In this document: one piece after another, positions 10,915 to 24,500 of the stretch
Layout: each line of letters begins with the position of its first letter
Position numbering within the stretch: position 1 is the stretch's first letter
Source: Lamellibrachia satsuma
Taxonomy: Eukaryota; Annelida; Polychaeta; Sabellida; Siboglinidae
Direction: 5' to 3'
Assembly (NCBI GenBank): GCA_033239005.1
Contig: BSQZ01000001.1
Span: 5,998,001-6,062,000 of the forward strand
Length of the DNA stretch: 64,000 bases
Made by a program: the position numbers and the translations under genes
Notes under the pieces: model-generated
The model's database searches: none
Told to the model about the DNA's origin: nothing
What the model saw: only the letters and a program-made list of their open reading frames with translations

Positions 10915-13860
10915 TTAGGCTGTACTGCCTCTTATGCCAGCTCTCGCATTTATCGTCAGTTCAGATTGAGCGCATGCGTCTGACGGTTTCCAGGATAGGG
11001 GTGGGGCAGTGTAATCTAGTTTGATTGGATGATTTTGCCACAACTTATCTATTTTCCTCTCAAAGGATTGTACCGATGGAGCCCCTACCACAGAGTGTGG
11101 GAGACTGTTCCATACATCTGTGCATCGGTGTATAAATGAGTTTTTTTTATGTTTAATCGACATCTTTCTTTAAATATTTTTAGGTGGTGCCCTCTCGTAT
11201 CAGAATCATTGTCCCTCAATTTCACAAAATTGGATAAGACAGCTGCATCATATTTCTCTGTTAGAATTTTATAAAGTTCAATCATGTCTCCTCTGAGGCG
11301 ACGGTATGCTAAAGTTGGTAATTTCAGTTTCCGTAAATGCTCTTTATACTCAATGTCTTTGAAACCCGGAATTAATTTGGTTGCTCTACGTTGAACATTT
11401 TCAAGAGATGTGACATGCTTCTTTAGGTGTGGAGACCATATTTGATTAGCATATTCGATATGTGGGCGGATAAGAGACTTAAAAATTGTAGAAAAACACT
11501 GCTCATCCATGTGATCGAAAGTTCTGCGAATTATCCCCATAAGCGAATTGGCTTTATTTATTTTTTCTGACATGTGCCTCAAAGTTAAGCGATGAATCGA
11601 AAGTGACTCCGATATCTTTCACCTTGTCTGTGCTTGTATGTGTTATATGTTCAGTTCCCAGTGTGTATCCATTGTTTCTTATGCTTGATAGTCCGATTCT
11701 CATTTATTTGGGTGAAATTTTAAGAGTGATGTGTTTGTCCATTGTTCTGCAAGGATTAGATCTTGTTGCAAACTTGTGCAGTCCTCTTCAGTGTATATTG
11801 CATGGAAGAGCTTCATATCATCAGTAAATAGGAATAGCTCAGAGCTCTTAATAACTTCTGGTAAATCATTTATAAAGATCACAAATAGCAGGGGGCCAAT
11901 CACTGATCCTTGAGGTATACCACTGGTGACCTCCTGCCAAGATGAGAATGAGTTGTTAACTCTAACGCGTTGACTTCTGTGGGACAGCATAGCTGCAATC
12001 CAGTCTAGAATTTTTCCCTTGATTCCATAGCTCTGGAGTTTCCCTATAAGTCGACGATGTGGAACCTTGTCAAACGCTTTCATAAAGTCACAGTAAACTA
12101 CATCTATACATCCACCATTTTCTAGTGTCTCGGTCCAGGAGTCAAGTACTTTTAGTAGTTGGAGAACTGTGGAGCGACCCTTAATAAAACCAAATTGTTT
12201 GTCACTTAACAGGTCATTATCTTTCATGTGTTCCGTGACAGTGTCTCTGATTATTTGCTCTAATATTGTTCCTGCTATGCTGGTTAGACTGACTGGCATG
12301 TAGTTCTGCGCTTGATTTTTGTTGCCTTTCTTGTGAATTGCGGATACGTTTGCTGTTTTCCAGTCTGTGGGTAACACGCTTGTTGTCAGTGATGTGTTAA
12401 ATATGACGGATAGGGGAGTACTGATACTGTTGGCCAATTCGTGTTGGACACGAGGATGGAGACCATCTGGTCCTGGTGATTTGGATGTCTTTAGTTTCTT
12501 TAACTTCGATGCCACTGTCGATGGGTTGATAGTACAGGGTTCGATTGTCTTGGAACATCTTATTGGTTCCTCTGGAGTTTCTCCTTCTGGTTCTCTTGTA
12601 AATACTGAGGAGATGTAGTCAGCCAGCACCTGTGCTTTTTCCGAGTCAGACTTTGTCAGGTCATCTTTGTCATCTTCACTTTTTATCAAGTTGGGTATTC
12701 TCATTCTTGTCGTAATTTTTGCCTGGGCATACTGCCAGAACTTCTTGGGATTCTGTTTTATTTGGTTAATGATATCCTTTTCATATTGCTTTTGTGCCTT
12801 TCTTGTCAGTCTCCTGACTTGATTTCGAAGTCGGCAAAATTCCTGGTAATTTTTGGCATCTTTAATTAGAAGGAATTTTTTCCACAATCTATTTTTCCTC
12901 TTGATTTTGGCTCGGGTTTTCATATCCAGTGGCACTGGGTACTTTCTGGCTCTTTGTGATATTCTCTTCTTTGGAATGCATTGTTCTTCTGCTTGTCTAA
13001 GTTTAGACATAAGGATATCCCATTGGGCTTGGACATCTCCCTGGTGATTAGAAAATTCTGTCTCCCAGTCTATGTTTAGTAAGTCTTCCATTTTGGTGTA
13101 ATCTCCTTTGTCGTATTTATAAACAGTTTTGCTGATTGGTTCATAGGTTGGAGTGCAGTTAAGAACCACCTTGATAACAGAGTGGTCACTTTTACCTAGT
13201 CCTGAGGCTGTCTCGATTGTTGAGATCGCTGTATCGTCATTTGTGAGGGCAAGGTCCAGGAGCGATGGTTCGTTTGTACCTCTGCCTCTAGTGGGTTCTG
13301 TAATGTGTTGCATCAAGTAACAGTCTCGAATTTTTTCTAAAAATTTAAATTCCTTATCTTCAGTACTTGTTGCTGTAGCTGATTTTGTTTCCCAGTTAAT
13401 CCTAGGGTAGTTGAAGTCTCCAAGTAGCAGAACATGGGAAAAAAAATTCTCATTTATTTTGTCAAGTAATTTGTTAAGGTTGTCATTGTTCTCAGTGGTG
13501 CTGCTGGGGCTTCTATAAAAGGAGCCTATGAGAAGGGTGTTTTTCCCTTTCAAATTCAAAGTGCAAAACTGTGCTTCATTAAAGTCAACGCCAAATTAGT
13601 GTACTTGAAACGGCAATGATTTGTGAATAAATAAAAACAACCCTCTACCTTTGCCCTCATCAATGTTCATTGCTTCATTAGAGTACCCTTCCAGGTTGTA
13701 TTACTGCATGGTCAGTTTTCTTTTATAATTTGTAGGCTTTACTTCTGATATTGCTACAACATGTGGAGGAGTTGAATGGTTTTTTATTCTGCATTTTAGT
13801 TCAGTTAATTTTTCCTTAGTTAGTACGTCAGCATTGGTATACCATATGACTATTTCTCCA
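10915..13860 (-). pseudogene. LINE ORF2: AP-type endonuclease and reverse transcriptase (broken)
   Basis: The endonuclease N-terminal part is shredded at 13860-13560, with stops in frame. It then reads on with GDFNYPRINW (about 13430) and KSDHSVI (about 13180). The RT has PQGSVIGPLLFV and an active site FTDD (about 11820-11835) where FADD is usual. The C-terminal region (RRATKLIPGF, about 11370) continues to a stop near 10915. Frames change around 11700-11590 and a stop interrupts near 11085. The Ala-to-Thr change next to the catalytic Asp pair suggests the RT was already weakened, or is a lineage variant. Confidence 0.8.
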
Positions 13861-14712
13861 GTTCTGGCACTAGCAGTGCTCGAGTTTGGCTGGTTATTTC
13901 TCCCCTTTTCTTTACCTTGATGATTTGCCTTTCTCCTATGCGTCCTCTTACAAGGTAGACAACATTTGTTGTCTGTTCCTGCTGTGTTCTTTCTCTTGCC
14001 TCCTTCTGCAGTAGTCGCTCTTTCTCTCTATCTTCCCTGCTCATGTCATGTTTTATCATCATTCCACTGAATGGCTCATCTTTGTTTGAGTACTGGTCCC
14101 CTCTGGCACATTATAAACGATGGTATTCTTCAATATGGTCAGTCTATCGTTTATTTGGGTGCACACAGTGGCTACTACGTCTTCTTTATTTATGTCCGGT
14201 TGTACATGGCTTGCAACAGATGATTCATGTGTTGCCTGTGATTGCAGATCTGATACTTTGGACAGTGTCTCCTGAAGTTCATTGACTCTGCTGTGTAATG
14301 CTTTTTGTTTATTTTCCATAGCATTCCATTTCTTTTCGAACTGATCTTGCCGTTCATGCATGATTAATATGTGCGACATGATTGCCTTTGCCCCTCTTTG
14401 GCATGATTTGCAGTACCAACTGATCTGTTGATTTTCGTCACTGATTAATACTGCATACAACGCATCAGACACATTTTGACAACCTTTGTGGTTCCATCCT
14501 TTACAGATGTCACATTCAATAGTTTCTGCATGGTCCTTTACTTCAAGGCTGCAGTCAGGACATTTCTCTTGATTTCTATCCGATTCCAGTTTCTTGTTTG
14601 TTTTATGTTTTTTTATTTTTGGTTAATGGTCCTTTGATTCCAGACGAGCTAGATGAGCTACCTCGTAGTGATCTTGAAGTATTTACTTCCACTGGCGTAC
14701 CACCAGTTGCCA
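13850..14712 (-). pseudogene. LINE ORF1 with PHD finger and coiled coil (frameshifted)
   Basis: The start ATG is at 14712. After about 37 codons the frame is lost at an A/T-rich homopolymer near 14600-14615. The next frame encodes a PHD-like finger (CPDC, CDICKGWNHKGC, CKSC, about 14555-14400), then a predicted coiled coil (NKQKALHSRVNELQETLSKV), then a stop at 14059. A short continuation in another frame covers 14062-13850. PHD-type ORF1 proteins are known from CR1-like LINEs. Confidence 0.65.
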
Positions 14713-15465
14713 TTGTTATCTAAGTATGCAAGTTATCCTTGACCTAACAATTAACCTAAAGTATTAAAAGTGCATATGCAGGGTTTGGGCCAGTGCAAAC
14801 ACAGAGGTTATACGATAAGATAGTTAGTTGATTCTAGTCCTGGGCCGACTCAGGACATAATGCATTTTCAAGACACAGGGGTGATCATGACACACCCGAA
14901 GAATGGCCTGTTAGTTAGTTCAGGAGGTGGGAAAACAAGGAGGATATATATTGCTAAACTACTAGTCAATTTAATAATAAAAGTGACTGATAAGGAAATG
15001 TATATTTAAAGACTGTACAAAAATGTGTATTTAGTTTGTGAGAATGCGCTTGTATTTTTAGTTAATTTTGGGGTGATTTGGGTTCCGCGCGCTTTAATTA
15101 TTGTTTACAAGTCAGCCATTTTTTTTAAACTTGAGGTGGTTGTTAGGCAAAATATACTTAGCGAACTACTACTAGGAAATGTTTGATCGGAAGTTTGTTT
15201 ATATGAACATTATGTGACGATGATACCCTTTTTATGTCTGTAATTTGGGAATAATGAGGTTCTTTAGAATTGTGATATTTAGCTTAACCGTAGGAGTAAG
15301 AAAAAGATAGCACGACACCTGACGCATGCGCTTATGTTCACCTTCAATTAGTATTATTAGTTTGCGGGAGTTAGAGTGAATTCCGTCATAGCTGTTTTCA
15401 CTTCCCTGTTCGACATGTTGACTAATTTAACGAAGGATATACTGGAATAGTACAGACAGTCCAAC
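14713..15465 (+). promoter_or_regulatory. Upstream region of receptor gene 1
   Basis: This is the 750 bp between the LINE 5' end and the start codon of gene 1, so the core promoter should lie here or just upstream. I see no clear TATA box near the start codon. There are GC-rich bits (ttccgcgcgcttt near 15085). No coding frame is apparent. Confidence 0.3.
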
Positions 15466-15559
15466 ATGTCATATAATCTGCTGAACATTAATTCGATTGC
15501 TTGGCGAAAACTGCACTTAGTTTGTGTCATTACGTGTATCGTCTGGGCACACGTACCAG
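15466..15559 (+). CDS. Gene 1 exon 1: start codon and signal peptide
   Basis: ATG at 15466 opens [15 protein letters not shown], followed by a hydrophobic run ([15 protein letters not shown]) ending at a GTAAGC donor in phase 1. It resembles exon 1 of gene 2 (shared IAW and a matching hydrophobic core), and the exon/phase structure is the same, which supports the start choice. The peptide directs the protein to the secretory pathway. Confidence 0.65.
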
Positions 15560-18500
15560 GTAAGCGGACGTGGGAATCTTAGACTGTGAACCTGTGTCAG
15601 TCTTTTTTGTCTCAACTATTATTATAACGAAACCTCTTGTTTATTTTAAGTTTAAACAAGTTTCCAGTGTGCGTTGTCTGTTGTTTCCCTTGCTAGGTTA
15701 TGTGATCAATGTTTCATGTGTTAAGTCACGCCACAGTCAATGACAGTGGAAAACGTGAGTAAATTTCCACAGCACAGACATAGGCTTTCTCTAGACAAGA
15801 CATGGGGCCACCATCGTCGTTGCCTGCAGGCAAGTCAATTTCAATGCCGTTGGCTTCTTCAGAATGTTCCTGTAACATATCAGTATGTTTAGATGCATAG
15901 CCACTAAGAACAGGCAAACCGTTAGACAAACGTGGTCACACTATGTGTGAACATTTCAACACGCACACATGAACACATTTAAATAAACTCGACTCAACTA
16001 AACGTTTCCTTATAACGGGTAAGCCTGATAACAGCAATTAAACAACATATTTGTCAACTTGGAACACTGCTATAAGGAGAACAATGTTGCTCATCAAATT
16101 ACCACCCAGTCTCACTCACATGTGTGTGCAGCAAATTAATGGAACACATCATCTCAAAACACCTACTAAACCACCTCAAAGCCAACAATATTCTCTTTGA
16201 CAAACAACATGGATTCCGAAAAAATCCATGTTGTTTGTTGCCTAGCCTTCACACAAGACATCTTGGCCAACCTAAGCGGTGGGATACAAACTGATGTTAT
16301 CATTATGGATTTCGCCAAAGCGTTTTACAAAGTACCACACCACAGACTAATTCAGAAACTAGAGAAATATGGTATCACTGGCCCAGTAAACAGAGAAATA
16401 TGGTATCACTGGCCCAGTAAACACATTCTTGAAGGATAGAAAACAGTGTGTGGTATCTGGGTGTACAGTAGTACCTTCCTTCAACGGACACTTCTGTATC
16501 CAAGCAAAAGTGTCCCTACATGGCAGGTGTCCCGTCATCGGAGGGACAGGCATGGTGGAGTGGAGGGCTGAAATAAGGCGCGTTAGGTGTTCCCATGTCT
16601 GCCACCAGGGTGCTACTAACCAACAGCGATCTCCGCCCGCTGCTCGAAGTCCAAGAACGCTGTCAAAGCCACAGTGTGCTTGCAGCACTGTCTTATACGG
16701 CAATATGCAGTTTATAGAGCTTATTAAACGAGTCAACTACCATCAGCGTGTATGATGTTTAAATGTCACACCCTGTTTAATCGTTAACTGAATAAAACAC
16801 ATGTACGTATGTCGTTATTGAACTGTGATGACGACTGAACTAATAGGCCTACGAATCGAAAATAATAACCTGGATTTTAGCAGCCGAAAACGTATATGAG
16901 TTGACACACGCAGTATGTAAGCTGATTAAACATAGAAAACGACAATAGACAGAATTAATAATCGTTTCACCTCGATTTTCAATGATATCGACCGAAGCAT
17001 AAATTTATGATGCACGACTTAGCATCGGTTCGTCGTTGCATATGCGGATGACGAATTCGTATTTTGGCGCACCGGTAGCGCATTTGGCATGTTGGTTTCG
17101 CGTCGTTTAGATTGGAGGCATGCCATTTCACCCCAGTGTCATATTAGTAATGCATACTAAATTGCATTTAAGACTGTTTATCTGATTCTTATGCGAGGCG
17201 TATTTGTGAATCTCGATTGCAATTTCAAACCGCCTAAGCGAAGCCAACATCAGCGATTGATATCGGCGGCAGAGTCAAACAAACAACTTGTCGACAGTCG
17301 TTCATTGTCGTTGACATTGTTCACCTGTTTCTTGAGAATTGTCAAAGCAATTCTAAGTAGGTTTACCAGACCCATTTGGCATTTCCCCCGGCAGCAGAAA
17401 ATTGGGGTCCACGACCAACAGCCTTATATCCGAATTCGCGATATAACGTTGTTTTTCCCACTACACGCCGTGCCCGTGCTGTTTGTCCGTCGCCATTTTG
17501 GAAATAAAATATTTCGAGAAAAAATTACGAAAATAATGATTACTGTCCGCCTTAGCAGGGACAGAAAACCAAAATATCCTGTCCGCTGTCCGCGTTCACC
17601 AGGTGTCCCCTCATCAGAGGGACATTAACATGGTAAAACAGTCCGTACATTGAGAAAGTGTTCCGCCAAAGCAGGTGTCCGCTCATCGGAGGGTCCGTTG
17701 AAGGCAGGTACTACTGTATGTACTCCAACTGGGTTCCGGTGGAGTCCCCCAAGGTTCAATTATTGCCCCCATCTTCTTTCTTATCTATATAAACGACCTA
17801 CCAGACAGCCTCACATCAACTGTCCCGACTTTTTGCTGACAACACTATTATTTACAATATACAAATGTACTGTCGTGACAACCCTTCAACAAGATCTAGA
17901 CAAATTGGCCACATGGGAAAAATGTAACAAATGGAGTTCCATCCCAGAAATGTAGTGTCCTCCACATAACCAGGTCCCGTAACCCGAAATACAAACAATA
18001 TACTCTTCATGACTACATACTCATAAAGGAGGACAAAGCGAAATATCTTCGCGTGGTCATAAATAAAACATTGTCCTGGAATGACCATATTAATGGTGCT
18101 ACAAAAAAAGCAAATGCAACCTTAGCTTTCCTATGAAGAAATGTCAAAGTTGGCCAGGAAAAATTAAAAAAACAACGCTTATTTCAATTTAGTTAGACCC
18201 CAATTAGAGTATGCTGCTGCCATATGGGACAAAAATGAAGCTCATGACTAACAACTCAAATGGCATACAAGAACGGATACTTGTCAATGGGAAAGAACTA
18301 GAAACCGTCGCAAACTTCAAATATCTCGGTGCAACGCTATCAGATGAAGGATCAAAATCAGAAATCCTTTGTTATGGGATAGGTCAAGGTCAATATGGGA
18401 CTGCTACACTCAAACATACAAAAACAAAATAGAGATGGTCCAGAGACAAGCAGCACGCTATGTTTGTAACAACTACAGCCATGAGGCAATTGTCACCACT

Positions 18501-21500
18501 CTGTTCAAACATCTAAACTGATAAGTCCTTGCATGGCATTGTCACCCTGGACTTCTTCCCCACCTATACCCCTTGTGAGACCTTCTCGACACACGCATTC
18601 CAAAGCCTTTCAACTTCCCCTCCATCTTTTCTCTTTCTTCCAAATATTTTATTACTTTCTCTTACAGCACTTTAGCACATGTGCACACACCAAATCAATA
18701 AGCCTTGAAGCGAGGGTCGACTCGTACCCGGAAGAAGAAGAAGATATATGTATCAACACATTATAGCTAGTACAGACGCACATGTAAGATTTTTACTCAC
18801 TTCTTCATTGTACGCATACCAACTCACTGCACCATCGTTTGCATCTGCCGGCTGCTCCTGTAACACAAAGCAGAGACACAACTGACTTAAGATGATTAAC
18901 TGCATAAAGGCTTTGAGCACATAAAATGTGCTCAAAGAAACAATGAAATTGTGCTATTATACATTTCAGCTTTGGCTGTGAATTAACAAAAATAAAACAA
19001 ATAAAACAATCTTCAAACGCAACCATCAGTCATCCCTAAGGACGTTTATGTGGTGCATCAACACAACACCAGATATATTGAAATTGGCCAGAATTTCATT
19101 TTATATATTACAATACAAACTCAACTAATTATTACTTTTATTAATGGACATTTCCCTTGGCCATTAATTACTTCACTTTGGATCCATTATTTAATTATAT
19201 TGCTCTATAATAATTCCAGATTACTATTATATTAGCGTGTGAGCATGCTTCTGTGCGCAATCGTATTTTCCGTTTTTATCGAATCCGGCCGTGGGCCGAA
19301 ACGATTATTCTTAAGATTCTGCTACTACCGTGGGCCGAATCAACCATAGCTGATTTCAATAGCAACATGGTTTTCAGTGAACCATCCATCTGCATGGGCT
19401 GAATCGACTAGGCCGAACCATCCATTGGTGTGGGCCGAACCGGTCATGGATGGTACCATTCGGGACCCACCTAAGAAGCGGGCGAGTAAAAGGTGGACAG
19501 GGCAGGCAAGAATTACAAGGCTGCATAATATCTCCAAACTCCTTCTTCACACACGATGTTGTTATTGTTGTTGTTTTTCGTGCATGCGTGCTTGTGTGTT
19601 TACTTTGTGATTTCTGTTATCAGTATTTTAGTAAATATAAAATAAAGGCTAAGTAATAACATTACTTTTGTGCAGTGCTATCACTCTTCATAATCATGGT
19701 AGCGGTGCTATTTCTGAATGGCTTGTTATTAATTCTTATGGTGTAACGTGCATGTGTACATGTGTGTTTAAATTGAAGACACGATCATATGATATACCGT
19801 ATTTGGTCTGACATAATTTAACATAGTTTAAATACAAATGCATATAGAAAAAATACATAAAATTATATAAACAATATGGGGTGATGTGGCAGGTGTCTCA
19901 AACTCCCATCTCTTTTAGGGGCCAACCTCCTACCTCCCTGTTCGTGTTTGTTACGAATACAATATTTATGCGAGTCAAGTGATTTGTGTTCAAGATGGCA
20001 ACAGCCCTTTTATTACCCAACTTCCTCCGGGGCGACCGGGAGTAGCTATTCGACAAAATGATAATAGTATGGGAGGGATCAGGTAATGTCAACATCCCTT
20101 CTCATACAGAGATATTTGAATAACACTAAACGAACTAAACTAAAGTAAAGCCATAGAATGTACTAGTACAGTTCGGCATAACTAATGTAACAGTATAATC
20201 TGATACAGTTCAACTCACGGTTCATTGAACCGTGCTGGTCTTCTGATGACTCGGCCGGATCTCGTTGTCTTCACTGGCGATGCGGTTACGTCAGCTGCTG
20301 GTGACGGTGTCGATACCGGAGAGTCATCAGTTGTCGATGGGGTAACGTGTCTGTCCTGATCTGATGACGCCCTATTATTCACGATCTCCAGATCTGCTTC
20401 GGTTGAGGACTGTTGCGGTAGGTTCGATGGCTGGGCTTCTGATGTCGATGCGTTCTGTTTGTCGCTCTGGAAGTCCTCACTGATTGGTCTGAAGTACTGT
20501 CGATTTCTCCTCACCGTCTCCCCGTCGACATCAAGGACGTACGAGCGCTCAGATAGGCGTTTTACTACCTTGGCGTCTTCCTTTTTTGCTTGTGGCTGAC
20601 GAAGTCACGCAACAGGACAGATGTCCCTTCCGCCACTGCTGGCAGATCTGTGGCCGACTTATTGTATCTCCTCTGAATGTTGGCTCGCTTGTGTGCTTTC
20701 TCATCTCATCACATCTGATCTGTGGTACGATCGAACGTGTTGATCTACCAATTTGCCTCTGAGCCGGACTTGTAGACATTCCTGCTGTAGGGGTGTTTCT
20801 CTGCTCCAAGAGTGCAAGATACGGGTCAGTTGACCTCTTTAGTAGCCTTTTAGCCGTCTTCACAGCAGCCTCTGCCTTGCCGTTTGACTGTGCTCTGTAT
20901 GGGGAGCTGGTTGAGTGGCTAAACTCCCACTTGATTCTAAAGCTGTCAAACTCTCGCGAAGTGAACTGTGGGCCGTTGTCTGTTTGCACAATATCTGGTA
21001 TCCCGAACCTCGCGAATGACCGTTTGCAGATGTCGATCACAGACTCGGACGATAGGTTTAGTAATTTCTCAAAATCGATGAAGTCCGTCAGATAGTCGAC
21101 TAGGACCAAGTAGTGAGCATCCTTGTAAGTGAAGATATCTAACCCGATCTTCGAGCCTTGTATATCCGGTATTGTGTGTTGTGTGTTGTCGCAGAGTCTC
21201 ATTGCACTGCTCTGGTGCATCCTTCAGGCAGGCTTTGCAGTTTTCTGTGAAACGCTTGATGTCCTCTGCCATCGTCTCCCAGTACACTGCATTTCTGGCA
21301 CGGCGTAGTGTGGCAGCTGTTCCTTGGTGGCTGGAATGCAATCTGTCGATAACATCTCGTTGTAATGACTTGGGAATGATGATCCGATCCCCTTGTACAG
21401 AATCCCGTCCAGGATCGTCAACTCGTCCCGCCATGTCCAATAGGGGCGAACCAACTGCGGCAACTGATCGATGGACCGAGGCCACCCTGCTGTAATGACT

Positions 21501-24500
21501 TCAGCCACTCTCTTCAACGTTTGGTCAGTGGGCGTATCCCGGCGGATTGCCTGATATCGCGCGTCAGATATGTATTTGTCTGAGGTAGGATCGGGTATGT
21601 TGAAGCGTCTTAATACCTCCTCTTGTGCTTCCATCTGGAAAAACATGTTCGCGCGCCAGTGTTCCTTTTCCACCGTCCTTAGACAGGCTTCGCGACAGCA
21701 TATCTGCAATTACTTGTTCCGTCCCTGGTTTGTATGCCACTTTTAGCGTATACCTCTGCAGTGAGAGAATCACAGCTTGAAGTCGTTTCGGCGCTCTTAG
21801 CAGAGATTTGTTGAGTATCGCCTCTAATGGTCGGTGGTCGGTGTGTATGGTGACATCTGGGTGTCCGAAGACATACTGGTCAAACTTCGTTGTGGCGAAC
21901 ACGATCGCCAAACATTCCAATTCCAATGGTGCGTAATTGCGCTCACAGTCAGTCAGGGCGCGAGAGGCATACGCCACAGGTCTTCCTTGTTGGAGCAGGA
22001 CTGCCCCGAGTCCAACAGAACTTGCATCCGTCTGCAGGACAACTGGCAAGTTTGGGTCGTAGTATCTCAACATCGTTTCTGATGATGTCATTTGTTTCAG
22101 CTTTTCGAACGCTTGTTCTTGATCTCGCCCCCAACAGAACTCATCATCTGGCAGGTTGATAAGGCGTCTCAACGGCTCTCCTTCTGCAGATAGGTTCGGT
22201 AAGAACTTGCTCAGATAGTTTACGTGACCAAAGAAGCGTCTGACTTCAGCTGAGTTACTGGGTGGCTCCATCTGTTGGATGGCTGAAACCTTGCCTTCGG
22301 AGGTCAGAACATGTCCTATGTAAGGTATTTCCGTCATATGAAAACGACATTTACTCAGGTTTAGCTTGAGATTGATTTGGCATGACCTCTCCAGTAGTTG
22401 TTTAAGGTTATTGTCATGATCCTCTCTCGCTTCTTTCATGGTGTCACCTTTTCCATAGATCAGGATGTCGTCCGCCACTATTGTCACTCCTGGCAACCCA
22501 GCAAGGGCGTTGGAGAGCCTGCGTTGAAATTCCTCTGGCGCAGAGGTGATTCCGAACGGCATTCGTTTCCACTTGTATCGTCCGAATGGGGTCCAGAAGC
22601 ACGTCAGGTCACTTGATCTTTCCGACAGCTTTACTTGCAAGAAACCATCCTTCGCGTCACACAAGGTGAAGATCTTTGCCTGTGCTAGCTCTGGTAGCAC
22701 ATCATCGAGAGTGGGCATCGGAAAATGGTTTCTGCGGATCGCTTTGTTCAAGTTATGTGGATCGATGCACAGACGAATCTTGCCATTTGGTTTCCTTACA
22801 GGTTGCAAGCTGCTGATCCAGGGGGTGGGGTGCTCCACTTTCTCTAGAATGTCGTTCTTTACCAGAATGTCGATCTTGGCCTTGACATCCTTTTTCATGG
22901 ATAACGGGATCTTCCTGGGCCGATTCTGGACTGGGAGAACATCCGGGTTGACTCCAGATGGTATTCTCCTGGGAGACAACCAACTCCTTCAAATGCAGCA
23001 GTGTAGTTTTGTAGCACATGGTTGACAGAGTTCTCCGCAAGCAAGTTCACGTACTCAGGATACTGTATAAGACCCAATGCTACGCACGTATCCAGTGACA
23101 ACAAACTGAAGTTTGATGTGGCCATGACGTTGAATTTCCAGTACTGCCCCTTGATCTTCAGTTTACACCAGCCAAGTGGACGTTTGAAAGATCCGTCGTA
23201 CAGCTCCAGGGTAGTATCGGCATCGTGTAGAGAAGGGCTACCGAGCGCACGAAAGTCAGACTTCGCTAGCATGTTACAGGTTGCAGCCGAGTCAAGCTGA
23301 AAGTTCATCTTTCGTCTCACCACTTTGGCACCTGTAGTTTCCACGTACGTACTTGCGATTAGTTTTCTGTCACGGCGTTCCACTTGGATGCATAAGAGAG
23401 AGTCCCCCGAATCCGACTCTGTTTGTGGCTCTGTTTCACCAACCATGTGTGCTGTGGCTCGCACTTTCGATCGACAACACTTTTGAAAATGATTATATTT
23501 TCCACATTTGTGACACTTCAGACCGTAGGCTTTGCATTGTCTTGGTGCGTGTTCGGATCCACAATTACCACAGCTTCCAGCAGACGAGCTGCTCTTGACC
23601 TTTTGATGTGAATACACCTTTTTCTTGGTCACCTTACTGTTCACTGCATGCACCGCTTCGTCCACCTTCAACGTTCTCATGTCGGCTGCTGCCGCTTCCG
23701 ATATTCTGCACATCGCAATAGCTCGCTCTAGAGTAGCAGTGTTTGTAGGACCAGTGCATCGTACATGTCACCCAGATCACAGTCACGTGCTATCTTGTGC
23801 AATGCAGTCAGGAATTCGTCGATAGACATATGGCCCTGTTTTAACGTTAACAGTTGATGTCTCATCACCACAGTGTTGGTACGAGGTTTGCAGAAACTCT
23901 CGAATTTTGCTAACACATTAGCGTAATTCTGGTCCGATTCGCCCGCTGCGTAGGTAAACGAGTCATAAATATCGTTTCCCCTGTCGCCTATAGTACGTAA
24001 CAGCAACGCGACCTTGACCCCGTCATCGCAATTGGCCTTTTCCGTTGCGCGAAGAAACTGACCGAATGTTTTGATGTAGCGTTTCCACTGTTCTGGGAGA
24101 TTAGCACCCTCCGTGAGCGGCGCTGGAGCAAGGAACTTTTCCATCTTAACATTTGTAGTTACTTACAGTTATCACTTCCTCACCCGGGGCACCATGTTCG
24201 TGTTTGTTACGAATACAATATTTATGCAAGTCAAGTGATTTGTGTTCAAGATGGCAACAGCCCTTTTATTACCCAACTTCCTCCGGGGCGACCGGGAGTA
24301 GCTATTCGACAAAATGATAATAGTATGGGAGGGATCAGGTAATGTCAACACTCCCTAAGACATGCAATGTGTTGTCAGATAATTCAAGTTTCATCATTTC
24401 AGTTTTAATAGATAAATTATCAGGGCTGACCTGTAGTGTTAATCACCTTGTAGTGTGAAAACTAAACTATTCTAGTACAGTGTACTTTGAAATAACGAAG

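Larger units (their letters stand above)
10880..14712 (-). mobile_element. Decayed non-LTR retrotransposon (CR1/Jockey-like LINE), two ORFs
   Basis: A near full-length minus-strand LINE with a PHD-finger ORF1 (14712-13850) and an endonuclease/reverse transcriptase ORF2 (about 13860-10915). The 3' end carries a duplicated 10-mer (plus strand ttcttacagg twice, about 10883-10902), like the short terminal repeats of CR1-type elements. Several frame breaks show it is inactive. Confidence 0.8.
19939..24350 (-). mobile_element. Ty3/gypsy LTR retrotransposon 2, complete with LTRs and TSD
   Basis: 4412 bp, minus orientation, inside intron 1 of gene 1. 156-bp LTRs (19939-20094 and 24195-24350) begin TG and end CA and differ at one visible base. 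The 5-bp target duplication is CTCCC (19934-19938 and 24351-24355). The primer binding site TGGTGCCCCGGGTGAGG lies just inside the 5' LTR (24194-24178). The coding region has several frameshifts. Confidence 0.92.

Noticed and set aside
15726..15929. Minus-strand mini-exon-like frame in intron 1, with a weakly similar one at 18753-18935 (acceptor-like tgttacag then a Gln/Glu/Asn-rich peptide)
   Set aside because: The two look slightly alike, but no clear donor in the first copy, no domain and no neighbouring exons.
17191..17628. 145-codon plus frame
   Set aside because: Lies inside the TIR element, resembles no transposase, and its composition is ordinary non-coding.
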